64,000 bases of DNA from Immersiella caudata (Eukaryota; Ascomycota; Sordariomycetes; Sordariales; Lasiosphaeriaceae), in assembly GCA_030512335.1 (NCBI GenBank), contig JAULSU010000005.1, forward strand, positions 62,001-126,000, read 5' to 3'. Below, piece by piece: positions 32,749-43,350 of the stretch. Under the pieces are notes generated by a model. That model had not been told where the DNA came from and made no database searches. It saw only the letters and a program-made list of their open reading frames with translations. A program made the translations under genes and the position numbers. Positions within the stretch are counted from its first letter, which is position 1. Every line of letters starts with the position of its first letter.

Positions 32749-33656
32749 ATGTACAATCTCGTCACCGTTGTTTTTCTTTTTCTTTTCTTCGTCCTTCCTG
32801 TTCTTTGCGATGAGGCAGGCGTAGAACACTGCCCTCGCTGGCAAGTTCTGGGCTCCGACAAAATCAAGGACGGTGCCCTTGGCTACGAGCCCCTGAAATG
32901 GGTAACCATCAACCGTTCCGAACCACTGACAGGACTCAAAAAAACATGGCCAAGAACATGTACCACTGGGTGCACAACTCTGGTTGGAGCGCGGCGCGAA
33001 TTACCAAGTGGATGAAGGGGCGCTGGGCCGACTACCCAGGTGACTCGGTCGATTACTACCATGCCTTTGACGCCGATGCGCTGGATATGTCGCGCGATGC
33101 CGACATGTGCGCCATGTTTCACGGCTTTGGCCGTGCCGTGCCCATCGACAACGTGACGTATTCTCCGTCAGGGGCGCCCATCAGCGGGAGAGCGGACTAG
33201 GAGCGGGCGCCGTGGTGGAGGAAATACCTGGCCAAGTCGCCGGTAAAGGACCTGAAACGGGGAGAGGAGCGGGATATTGCCGAGTGGCGGTGGGGTTCTC
33301 CCACCAAGAAGCCCGTGTACATCAGCCCCTAGGTCATCACGGCCATCGAGGTCGAGTTGGAAAAGGGGCAGGTGCTAGACGTGTCGATCGGGCACAAGGA
33401 CTCTGTCCAGAGTTAGGTCGGGATCCAACGGATCAACTTCACCCTGGATGGAGCGAACAATGCGTCGATTTATCGGGATGTGAGCTTTTCCTTTCGGCTG
33501 GCGGGAGAGGTGGATCTGGAGACGATGGAGGGCGGAGAAGCAAGGATTGCTGTTCCCGAGGGGCAGCCGCTGACCAGGTACGAGATATTTGCGACGTGCA
33601 CAAGAGGCACGTACGAATACGCTCCGTTGGAGGTCAAGGTGAAGAGAATCTTTTAG
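32749..33656 (+). pseudogene. unknown protein gene with three in-frame TAG codons and one homopolymer shift
   Basis: The ATG at 32749 starts a signal-like hydrophobic stretch (MYNLVTVVFLFLFFVLPVLC), though that T-rich DNA could also be an intron tract. At a run of seven A (32938-32944) the frame moves one base; eight A would keep it. From there one frame runs to TAG 33654-33656, broken only by TAG at 33198-33200 (SGRAD*ERAPWW), 33330-33332 (PVYISP*VITAIEV) and 33414-33416 (DSVQS*VGIQRINF). The rest reads as a solid protein with YHWVHNSGWSAARITKWMKG and a beta-rich end (RDVSFSFRLAGEVDLETMEG). I recognise no family. All three stops are one C-to-T step from CAG and would become Trp if edited A-to-I. 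They are too regular for random decay of a long-dead gene. Confidence 0.6.
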
Positions 33657-34016
33657 TTGGCAACTTGAGCAAACATAGATTGTTGCTAGTGATCTAAACG
33701 AACGATTGTGGGTATCACAACCACACCAAAATAACCCTGATGAGAACCTCCAAGATGCCTGAAAGCTTTTCACCGTGCGCGTGTACGCCCAGCTCTAGAG
33801 AGGAGGCCGATGTAACGAAAGACCAAAACAGGAGAGAAGCGGTAAAGAACAGCCGAATCATGGACGAGAAGTGAAGAAAGGGGGTAAATGAGTGTCCGAA
33901 GAAAGGGAAAAGAGAAAGGGAAGTGCAGAAGCGCAAAATCCAGCAGAAACGACAGAAACCCATGCCATGCCATGCCCCCAGAAACTCCCATCAAACCCAA
34001 CCCTCCCACACAGAAT
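33657..34016. other. intergenic region between convergent genes
   Basis: 360 bases, probably the 3' ends of both neighbours. Nothing else seen. Confidence 0.4.
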
Positions 34017-35351
34017 CTAGTCGCAACTTCCCCCCGTCCTCAAAATCCTCCCCCCCTCCCCCCTAACCGGCGCATAATCCCAATGCTCCTCCCTCTCCCC
34101 ATCATCATCCTCAAAAACCCTCGCCCAAGCCAGCCTCAACGCGCTCGGCAGCTTCCAGCACATCTCCTCATTATGCAACCACACCCGCACCAAATGCCTC
34201 CCCTTGGCCGCATCCTCTCCCTTTGGATTCTCAAATGCCTCGCGGCGATGCAGGAGCGCCATGTTATTCACAAAGCGGATATCACCCTTTACCATGCGCG
34301 GCGAGATCTCGTGCTTGCGCGCGATGAAGTGGATGGCGTCGAGGGCTTCGGCCTGGGCTTCGGTCAGGCCGGGAATGCCCTCGGTGCGAGTGGAAAAGGG
34401 GGCGTTGCCGACGAGGAGACGGCGCGAGAAGGCGGTGATGAGACGACCGGAGTGGTGGTACATGCAGGCGCGGCGGTAGTAGGCCGGGTCGCGGCCAAAG
34501 GTATCAAAGGGCCAGTCGGGGGCGGCGAGGGTGTGGATGAGATCCGGGCGGGTGGCGGCGAGTTCGTTGTAGACGGTGTAGGCAGACGCCAAAATGGAAC
34601 GGCCGCCGGCCGAGGCGAGGGATTGGGCGAAGAGGCAGAGGGTGTCGGTGACGGTGTCGGTGTGGAAGGGCTTGTCGGAGCCGTACTCGGCGTCAAAGGC
34701 GTCCGAGGCGTCGCCGTTGCGCTTGATGACGTGGATGAGCATGGAGCCGCGCTGGTCTTGCTTGCCGCGGGTCTCGGCAATGTACGAAGAGATGCCGAGG
34801 TAGATGGAGGTGAGGTCCATGAGGGTGTAGTCTTCGGGGTTGAGGCCGCGGACGATTCCGAAGCCTTTGCCACTGTAGATGTCGCCGCACATGGCGAGGA
34901 GGTGCTTGCCGAGGTTGGGGAGGGGGAACATCTCCTTGGTGATTTTGGTGGGCGCCAGGCCGTGTCCTTTGTGAGTTAGCACCATCAAGGGTGTGGAGGG
35001 AGTGAAGGACAAACCTTTGAAGATCTTGAGAGCTGCCAGCAGCTCCTTCTTGTCTTCATCCGTCAGAGTATAAACATACTCGCTCTCGTCCTGGAAGCTG
35101 TCGGAGCTCCAGACCAGCGGCCCCTCAAACTTGGTGGGCCATCCGGAAGGAACTTCGGTGGGTAGGCCGCCGGCCTCGGTCCGGGCCTTGACGCGGGCCA
35201 GATACTTCTTCTCGTCGATGGCGTACCCAATGTCGGCGTAGGATGTAGCCGCGGCATCGACCTTGGCCTGCTCGGCGCGGATCCCGTCCGTCACAAAGCG
35301 GGCACGCAAACCCCGGGAGTAGTACTGCTGTGTCAATGTGCGAGAAGCCAT
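34017..35351 (-). CDS. TauD/TfdA-type Fe(II)/2-oxoglutarate-dependent dioxygenase
   Basis: complement(join(34017..34966,35015..35351)), 428 aa. The 48-nt intron (GTTTGT...CACAAAG) joins KIFK/GHGLAPTKI. It is a multiple of three and contains no stop, so a retained form would add 16 residues. The iron-binding HxD is in KPFHTDTVTDTLCLF and the distal histidine region is near the end (GRHLVRVWLHNEEM). The block FVNNMALLHRREAF before it matches fungal TauD-like proteins, where the Arg of LVRVWL holds 2-oxoglutarate. Such enzymes hydroxylate sulfonates, alkyl sulfates or secondary metabolites; the substrate is unknown. A leading ARFVTDGIRAEQAKV stretch could be a helix. A TTTATAAA element lies about 105 nt upstream. 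Confidence 0.9.
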   Translation of the reverse strand: MASRTLTQQYYSRGLRARFVTDGIRAEQAKVDAAATSYADIGYAIDEKKYLARVKARTEAGGLPTEVPSGWPTKFEGPLVWSSDSFQDESEYVYTLTDEDKKELLAALKIFKGLSFTPSTPLMVLTHKGHGLAPTKITKEMFPLPNLGKHLLAMCGDIYSGKGFGIVRGLNPEDYTLMDLTSIYLGISSYIAETRGKQDQRGSMLIHVIKRNGDASDAFDAEYGSDKPFHTDTVTDTLCLFAQSLASAGGRSILASAYTVYNELAATRPDLIHTLAAPDWPFDTFGRDPAYYRRACMYHHSGRLITAFSRRLLVGNAPFSTRTEGIPGLTEAQAEALDAIHFIARKHEISPRMVKGDIRFVNNMALLHRREAFENPKGEDAAKGRHLVRVWLHNEEMCWKLPSALRLAWARVFEDDDGEREEHWDYAPVRGEGGRILRTGGSCD

Positions 35352-35451
35352 GTTTGGCGACGGAAGCGGTAATGACTAGGATATTAGTCAGTTTGTTGGA
35401 TGTGTTGGTTGTTGATGCAGCGAGAATGAGCTGAGTAGTATTTTGGCAAGC

Positions 35452-35463
35452 TGTTTATAAACT
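35452..35463 (-). promoter_or_regulatory. TATA-like element upstream of the dioxygenase gene
   Basis: GTTTATAAACAG on the minus strand about 105 nt before the ATG. A plausible TATA box by sequence and distance only. Confidence 0.35.
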
Positions 35464-38400
35464 GTTGGAGATGAGTGGGAAGATAGGGAGAAGAAAGCTA
35501 CAACATGAAGGAGAAGATGTGCATTTATAACCGTGGATGGAGACAGTGAGCTGGTAGTGATGTCCGATGATGAATGATTCCAGTAGTATGTTCTCCACCT
35601 CCAACCGGGGAGTGAGTGCCTGACAGCGTTCATCTACGCTACATCAGGGTTCAGCCAGCAAGTGACAGGTGGATACAGCCTCTGGGATGGGATAGCTCCG
35701 CCGAGGCTAACAATATCCACATTCAGTGTTCCGCTGGCAGTTGTACAAAACCGGCGGTACTACTCCCCGGACGAAAAGGCACCGCCACGTGCCGTCTCGC
35801 AGGGCCACCCAAAGAGAGAGGAATCAGCCCTACCTGCTGTACCCCCAGCCTCGGCTGGCCGTTGATATCGTGGGGACATTGCCACTTTGATGAAACGCCA
35901 GTGCCGGCGAGGTCTGTGATTGGATCGAGCTCATCCCCACGCTGCTGGGGTTGCGCCGGAAGGGTGATGGATGGGACGACGGGTGGTGGCTGACGGATGG
36001 CGCCAGGCTTTCCGTCCCAGCTCTCTGGGAGTGGAAAGCCCAAGCGATGCACGATGTGGGTGTGTCGTAGGACCGTGTGGATACAGCGTTGCAGTCCTAG
36101 CGGAAATCCTAGGGGTAGCTGTATACTTGCAGGGTGTCGCCGGGTTGGCGTCTGGCGTTTGAGGGCCCGATCCACACTGCAATTCGATCGCTATTGATAG
36201 CCGCCAGCAGCAATGAGTGGGACTCGCGCAGGCGCAGTGTGGTGTTCCGGCGTCTGGGCATCTCGCCCGTTTACCGTTTGCGATAAGCGCGGTGCGCCCG
36301 GCGTGACTGACAGCGTGCTGAGAGCTTACACAGTTTCGACGAAAAAGACACAACCCCTGACCAAGTGGGCGCGTTGCTCGCAGCTGCGTCTGCAACTAAC
36401 GCAAAGTAAGCATGCAGTAGGCCTTGGCGTTGATAGCTGACCCCCCTATTCGACAGCCCTACCATGTCAAAGTCGAATTGAGACAGCGGATTGGCCAGGC
36501 TCACCCACCCCTGAGCATGGAGCTGCATGGCGCCAGGGCAGTGGTTCCCCCCGCGGGTCGTTATTTTGGCCGGTCGGCAAAAACCCTCCTCCAAACAGTC
36601 GGGACGCATGAATGGTCCTCCTGCTGGGCAAAATGGTGATTGAGGCAATGGTGGGCTGACGGCATGAGTCCGTCCGGCAGCCGACGTCCGTCATCCCAAC
36701 GTCGCGACGTCCGCACACGGGGGACCAGAGTAAAAGATCCGGTGCGTTGCGGGTGCGGTGCGGAGGCAGCCCCCCTGACGCCCGTTTCGTGTTTCGGCTT
36801 TTCAGCTCCCCACTTGCGCGAGGCATCCTACTGCGCGTTGCATCTTGCATCGGAATTGCAATCCAAACCACCGTAAGGTCCGAGTGGGGACGGAATCCTC
36901 CCGTGATACTCTCATCGCGAATGCCGTCAATCGTCACTTGCGTCTAGTGATCCTGCCTGCACTTTGGCTTCAGTTCCGCAATGAATGATTCGTCTGCAGT
37001 GAATGTCGCCACCGCGATGCTGTGGCCTATGATGAGTCATGATGCCTCCATTCAGCTCCCATCCCGTCCACACTTTTATCGCGCAGCCATCTGCTTTGGA
37101 TCTGGTTCCACGAAGCTGCGGCATCAATCAGCATTGACTCAAAAGGTCCGGCTCCGCCTAATTCACCGAGCCTGCTCGGCACGACGTTGACAGGGCTGCC
37201 GCAGCTCCGTGGGAAAGCAGACGTCAACCTGCAGTCACATTGCCCGCCGAATGTGTGATGACGAGAAGGGAACCAATCTATGCATCTAGAGCGCCAGCAT
37301 GACCTCACTCTCAAACCGATAGCAGTCGAGTAGCACCATCGGGGTCGTGTGGTCGCAGTATCGAATTCGCCCCCCTCGCTTCCAGGCACCGTGCTGCTTT
37401 GAATTTCACATCGCCGCTCAACCTATCGCTTCGGGCAGGCATCAACACCATCACCGATGAAGAGATGTCATTCATGCATGCGATGTCGACTCGAAGGGCC
37501 CCGGCGCACAAATCGCCTGCTTCGAGGCGTGTTTCGCGTCCCCTTCGCGCGGCGTCCCCGAGCCCGGATTACTTCTCAATGACCACAACATAGTGGCAAC
37601 AAGGTCCAAACGATGCGGGTTGTCGGAGAAGGGATGTCGACAGTGTGATGGATGGTTTCACCAAGATAGGTGGTTCGATGTCTGGCTTCAACTGTGACTT
37701 CGCTCTCGAATTGTGCTTTTTGGACTCCCGGACATGCCCGCTCGGTGAGCTCAAGATCGGTTCGGGGAGAAATCTGCCCTGCCACTACCATCCAACTTGG
37801 TCGAGACAACCGCTTGTTTACAAAGGCACTTCCCGAAGAGCCTCAAGGTGACATCTGGTGCGCAGCTCCTCGGACGCCAGACTCGTCCCCCTTGTTCGAG
37901 ACTATCGACCAAATCCGGAAAGGTAGCCTCTTGGCAACAGCCGGACTCGCGGGCTATTGAGGGGAATCATTACCCGAATGCTGGATGGAGCACCCCTGGT
38001 GCTTTGTCGTTGGCGATGTTGTCAAGCTTCCATAGGTACGCCGCGGGTCGGGATCCAAACTGGCCTCTCAGACTTCGATTGTTGTTCTCGTTTGAGTGTG
38101 GCTGCTAGCGTGAAGTTTTGGCGCCGCAGCTACAACCAATGACTACCCCAGTTGGTATCCAAGGAGGGAGCTAGCTCGTTATGGAGACGGGAGTCTGCCT
38201 TGCTGACCAAAATAGGTGCTGCTAACTTCGCAACCTCCACCCCGTTTCCTCAAGGCCCAACATAGGTGCTGAAAAGAATGATCCACAGCACTTACGTGAC
38301 ACTCGCGGGATGATCCGAAACTTTGCATTCGCCTTGTCCTCCCCTCTGGTCAAAATGTGTGTTGGAAAATCTTGGCCGGCGGCAAGATCGACGTCACACA

Positions 38401-38889
38401 TTCGTGGCCCAAGTTTCAGCGTCTCAAAGGTCCGAAGGGCTGCGTGCTAACCACCACTCATTGCCTCGACTCATCCTGACTTGCAGTGACATTGACCTCC
38501 TCGTTCTTCCATTGATAGGTGGTGACAAAGCGAGGCAAGATCGACGGCGCTCGCCCATCCACTCATCACTGATTCTGGCTCAACGTCTCGAACCTCCGAC
38601 AACGCACATGCATGAGCTTCCCAGTGAAGACTGAAGCCCCCCCGTGCGTCTCTACCAACACAGGCGATAGTTGCCCATTCCTGACGCTCGATTTTCGTTC
38701 CCGCCCCGAAATTTCGCCTGCGTCACGGTGACTATGGCACCCCGTCCAGCTTTGTCGCCACCATCCTCCATTCATCGGTCGGTGTTGTTGTTGTTGTTAT
38801 CCTTAATGTCGTAAGCGCCCCGAAGCTTCGCATGCTCGAATCCGGTTTGTTGTCCCGGAGCCAAGCGTGACGAGCTTGGTACTGCCCCG
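35464..38889. other. 3.4-kb gene-free stretch
   Basis: Open frames on both strands stay below about 160 codons, overlap each other and contain no motif, signal peptide or splice pattern. I see no reverse transcriptase, integrase, transposase or terminal repeats. The content is close to that of the rest of the window, so it is not an AT-rich RIP-degraded island. It may be promoter and intergenic DNA or a very old remnant. Confidence 0.5.
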
Positions 38890-40565
38890 TCATAGGGGCT
38901 TCTTGTCAACGGGCACGAACCGCACCTTCACCCCAGTCAACATTGCCATGAAGTAGTACTTGACGTCCTCGTGTCTTGGCATCGCGATAATGTCAACATC
39001 GAACTCCTTGATCAGCGCCGGGACAACCTTGTGCAGCACCATCTCGGCAAGATGCCTGCCAGGACACATCCTCGCCCCACCGCCCCATATGAGGTTGCAC
39101 CGTTCCATGGTCCTGGCCGCCTCCGCGTCTGCATCCAACCATCGCTCGGGGAGATAATCATCAGACTCCGGTCCAAAGATTTCCGGGTTTCGATGGAGAG
39201 AAACCGGATTGCAACCCACCGTTGTGCCGGGTGGGATGTAGTATCCATTAAGGCTGAGCCCCCCAACTGGTGCCCGCCGCGAGAGGGACATGCCAATCAC
39301 GGGGTACAGGCGTTGGGCTTCCTTGATGCACGCTTGGGTGTAGCGCATGCGCAATGCGTCGTCGCGTGATACGATCCGGGGTTCGTCAGGAAGTTCGGTC
39401 CGGATTTTCTGCGCGGTTCCTGGATGGGACCCTATCATGGCCATGATTGAGGTGAGCGCGGAACACATGGTCTCGTGACCAGCTCCAAAGTTGGTGACAG
39501 CCAGGCGGCGAAGGTACGTCTCGGTAAACTCTGGGCGGTCCTTGTGTAACTGGATGAGGTCGGCCAATAGATCCTTGCGTGCGTCCTTGACCGAGGAATC
39601 ATCCGCTCGCAAGGCAGCCGCTATCCTCTTGGAGGACTTTTGGTAGACGGGCTGTGCCTCATCAGTACGGGCACTTTCGGGGAACAGCAAACGAACGTAC
39701 TGGGAAGAATGGCTTGAAGTTCTTCGGTGTGCTGAATGTGATGCCCCAGAGGTTCGAAAACTGCCTCGCCAATCCCTTTGAGAAGAAGGATATCTTGGTG
39801 ATGAAGGGAAACAGCCCGAAGACACTCTTTCGCTTCCATCCCAGGTAGCTCTGTGTACTGGTCCCGCCATCTGTTCCGTCGCGGATGTACCCTGGTGACC
39901 AGGACAGCACCACTGCGCCAAGACATTCTACAGCAATGATGTGCATCCACTGCTTCAGGTCAACCTCGGCGCCGTCAAGGCTCTTGAGCTTCTGGATTGC
40001 TTGTGTGATGACGGCGTCAATCGCATGTTCAAACTTCTTGAGGTTCGTGGTTTGATACGTTGGACCGATGAGTCGTCTCTGCAGGCGGTATCGTTTGGTG
40101 TCGAACTCGGACAGGAAGTCCAGGGTGTCAGGCCAGTGGAGATTCATCCGCCAGTCGATAATGGGCTTGTTCAGTTTGGTCGCCACTGCCCAGTCTGGTC
40201 AGGCATCCCCGTTCGACCACCGCGACTCTCAACTCACAGTAAAACTCGGACTTCTCGACGCCGTTGCCTGCGGCATAGATGGCCGCAAACGCCTCGGCCG
40301 AGTCGGACCAAACCTCATTCGGACCAACTCTCACAGTCGGTCCATAGCGCTTGTGGATTTCCTTCCCGACCTCAAACATTCTCCCATCGCGGACGCGTCG
40401 CGCAAGCCACACGTTCGAGAGTGCGGCAGCTCTCGGGCCAGGAATGCGCGCCAAGGGATGAAGCGCGAGCCGGTAGAGGGCGACGATCAGAGGAAGAAGA
40501 GCGGCAAGAGCCGTGATCTTTGCAGACGCCTGCAGTGCTGATACGAAAACGCTTTGAAGCGTCAT
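38890..40565 (-). CDS. cytochrome P450 monooxygenase
   Basis: complement(join(38890..39651,39701..40194,40238..40565)), 527 aa. The first intron is 43 nt (GTGAGT...GACCAG). The second is 49 nt, with acceptor CACAG chosen over an earlier GATGAG because of branch-site distance. The N-terminal anchor is ITALAALLPLIVALYRLALH, followed by the Pro hinge PLARIPGPRAAALS. The I-helix shows FGAGHETM (AGxET, oxygen activation), the K-helix CIKEAQRLYP (ExxR), then YLPERW. The haem loop is IWGGGARMCPGRHLAE with C470 as thiolate ligand. It would sit in the ER and take electrons from the P450 reductase. The substrate is unknown and no tailoring or backbone gene for a secondary metabolite is adjacent. Confidence 0.9.
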
Positions 40566-41304
40566 GGTGCGCGGCGACGCAGCGATGTGACCATGAGCCA
40601 GATCTTGAGCAGAGATCCTTGGGATGCTGCGGCTTGGTTTGAGAAAACAAGATGGCTGGTGCGAAATTGGATTGACTCACCTCGTTGATGAAGACGGAAC
40701 TTGTGTCGCGGAAGGCACAATGCCCTGCGAAATTTCCAATCCTTGTTTGCGGCCCCACTTTGGGCGGTTTGAGCGGGTCAGGGCTAGGCGTCGGAGGCAA
40801 CCACGACTCAGAGGGTGCCCATCAAAGTGCACTGGAACTCAACCCGTTTGAGCATTTGCCTACATTGAAGTTTCCACCCGTCCGTTGTGAGCGGCATACA
40901 TGTAACATCGCGAATCCAGGGTATCGTGGGTTTCAACCTCTTCCTCCTCCTTCACATCCATCATTGCCTCCTCCCCGCTTCACTCCAAGACCCTCCTTCG
41001 CCCCTTCCCGACCGATCACCCAGTCAAAACACTTGAGCTCGAATATTCCAGCCCATTTGCTTCTGATTTTTCCTGACACCGCCATTGCGTTCTAGCACGG
41101 ACCCCGAGTGATTTGCCAGATCGACACAGAGTTTTCCACAGGAGCGTCCGACCTGGCCAGCAGAGTCATCTTTGCCTCGGATGCGAATCGTCGCCGTATG
41201 ACTGGGTCTGCCGAGTCTGGGCGTTAGGGAGCCTTGAAGCCTGATAAACGTTAGGTTCACTGTCAGGCTTGCGACGCCGGGAAGAAACCAACCTCTCAGC
41301 CACC
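40566..41304. other. intergenic region
   Basis: 739 bases upstream of the P450. No supported ORF; promoter expected. Confidence 0.4.
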
Positions 41305-41754
41305 CTAATTGCTCACACAATACGCCCCCCATCGAGTAACCAAAATGACAGCCAAAGCGCACATCATACCTTCAACAGCCCTCGTGGCCTTTGAAAGCGC
41401 CCTGTCCTGCCGTTCCCATTCTGCATTGGACAAGTTTGTCCGGATGGATGACAAGTCTCTTTCCAGACCCGCCGTGCCATCCCGCAGACGTGCCATGGAC
41501 CGCTGAAAGGCGTGCACATTGTCACCAAGTTGGGATATGTCAAACTTGAGCTTTCTCAAATTTTCCTTGACTGCACTGAGCTCGTCTTGGCTCAAGCTGC
41601 GTTCCCATGCACGCAACTGTCCGGCGTCGTAGCCATGGCGGTGGGAGAAATCGTTGATCAAGTCGTCTACGTGCAGGTTGGCATCGAGAAGTCTCTCGTA
41701 GAGCTCTCTTTCCTGGTCGATGGGATGGGGAGGTATATCCGCGTGAGGGTTCAT
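41305..41754 (-). CDS. small coiled-coil protein with a C-terminal hydrophobic segment, unknown
   Basis: Single exon, 149 aa, ATG at 41754 (MNPHADIPPHPIDQERELYE). Frames further upstream would read through a CCA repeat and have no ATG. The body is helical with heptad pattern (LYERLLDANLHVDDLINDFS; NLRKLKFDISQLGDNVHAFQ; LERDLSSIRTNLSNAEWERQ). A hydrophobic end follows (AVEGMMCALAVILVTRWGAY), which could be a tail anchor. No family recognised. Coding is supported by the periodicity and length. Confidence 0.55.
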   Translation of the reverse strand: MNPHADIPPHPIDQERELYERLLDANLHVDDLINDFSHRHGYDAGQLRAWERSLSQDELSAVKENLRKLKFDISQLGDNVHAFQRSMARLRDGTAGLERDLSSIRTNLSNAEWERQDRALSKATRAVEGMMCALAVILVTRWGAYCVSN

Positions 41755-41758
41755 GGCT

Positions 41759-41794
41759 GTGGTGGTGGTGGTGGTGGCAGTGGTGGTGGTGGTG
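41759..41794. repeat. GGT/TGG trinucleotide microsatellite
   Basis: About twelve TGG units with one CAG interruption just upstream of the coiled-coil gene start, inside its probable 5' UTR. Confidence 0.85.
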
Positions 41795-42512
41795 AGACCC
41801 AAGATGATCTTGACCTTGACACCAAAGAAAAGTGTGAACTTGAAGGTTAAGTTGAAGTTGAGGAAGAAAAAAAAAAGAATGCAACTTTGGGGAAGGCCTT
41901 GCTTTTATTTGTGGAACGAAGGGTTGCCCCGTGTGACATACTTTTCTTCCTGCCGAGGATGGAAGCCAAACGAAGCAAGGTCGAATGCCACACACGTCGA
42001 ATACCCGGTTTTCATGCATGTCACGGTTCACATGGTCATTTAATTCTTCGCCGCATAATTGAAACTGCTTGCCGTGGAATTTCGGTGTTGGGGATATTGC
42101 TACGGCGAGTGGAGACTAGCCACGCTGATGCCACTAAACTCGAGCAACCAATGTTTAGGCCGCGCTATGATATACTGGCTTGACCAAATGGGTCAGCGCG
42201 GTGACTGAGCAAGTTTCATGACGAAGCCCTTTGTCCCAAGCTCAAAGTTTTCGCCAGAAATTTACCTACCGAACCTGAGCGCCACCGTAGGTTCCAGGCC
42301 TATTGTTCGGTTTCCGGCTCGACAATCTTCCGGAGACCACCTTATCTAATGATCCTACTGGTTGATGTCCGTCTCCGTATTTCATCCTGTCACAGTGTTA
42401 GTCTGAAGGTACCCAACAAGCCAAGATAAGTGGCCACGGCCTTGTAGATAGCGGAAAAGGAGAGACTTACTCGACTGCTCCAAATATCCAGTCTCACTGG
42501 CGGGATCAATGA
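41795..42512. other. intergenic region
   Basis: About 720 bases upstream of the coiled-coil gene. An A-rich run lies near 41868-41877. No gene supported. Confidence 0.35.
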
Positions 42513-42806
42513 TTAATTCCTCGTGCTTCTGTCCACCTGCTCGGCCTCTGCATACAGCGCCGGGAGCCTCGTAATCAGATACTCGATCTTTCTCTTGCGT
42601 TGATTGTCGTACCACCGTAACACATCTGAGCTTTTCAACGAGTCCCTCCTGCCCGCGATGACATCATCGATGGCATACACGAGGTAGTCCCTGATTGTCT
42701 CTGACTCGGGTCGTGTGAATAGGTACCACTGTTCGGCTATCGTGAGCCGTATGGGAGTCTCCCAGGTGAAAATGGGCTCAGACTCGGAATTTCTGTTAGT
42801 AGACAT
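42513..42806 (-). CDS. hypothetical small protein
   Basis: 97 aa from ATG 42806 (MSTNRNSESEPIFTWETPIR). It reads as a compact helical protein (QWYLFTRPESETIRDYLVYA; SSDVLRWYDNQRKRKIEYLI). No family is recognised. The 3' end is unsure: in another frame directly after EAEQ the sequence KHEELIIDPASETGY continues to a GTAAGT, so a small indel or intron near 42540 is possible. Low-moderate confidence that this is expressed. Confidence 0.35.
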   Translation of the reverse strand: MSTNRNSESEPIFTWETPIRLTIAEQWYLFTRPESETIRDYLVYAIDDVIAGRRDSLKSSDVLRWYDNQRKRKIEYLITRLPALYAEAEQVDRSTRN

Positions 42807-43350
42807 CGTAGATGGTTGGGAGTGTATGGTGACTCAGAGGACAGGATTGTGGTCGAGATGTCAGATCGATGTGAGCGATGGATGGTAAGAGGAAAGGAAT
42901 GTACAACTAGTGATGTCCCAGCGACGTTTCTATGTACCTACTGAAGGTTCGCGCTAGTTGCCGAATTTCCCAATCAAACTTCGAAGGATCTTGATTAACG
43001 TCGAAATTCGATTTACCTCAAAGTCAGCCTTCTGGTCCAAAAGCATGCGCTCGAATATTCCATTCTTGGCAACCCACTCTCTGATCCATTATGGGACATT
43101 CACCATTCCGAAGCAGCTGTAGTATGGCGTTTATTCAAATTCTTAGCCACTATCATTGTGGCCGAAACAAATACCATCAGATCGGAAGACGTCAGATTGT
43201 ATTGGTCACATTTCTTTCTCGCCCAAAACGATCTTTCCGTGTGAAAAAATGAATATGGTCAAGCTATGTCACCGCCTGAAAATTCAGCGTCGTCCATCAA
43301 CACCCTCATCACCTTTTTTTATCACCCCAGTCACCTACCCTTCCTCTCTC
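42807..43350. other. intergenic region
   Basis: 544 bases between two leftward genes. No supported feature. Confidence 0.4.

Noticed and set aside
33888..34979. 363-codon open frame on the plus strand
   Set aside because: Antisense shadow of the TauD-type dioxygenase, Gly/Val/Glu-rich and motif-free.
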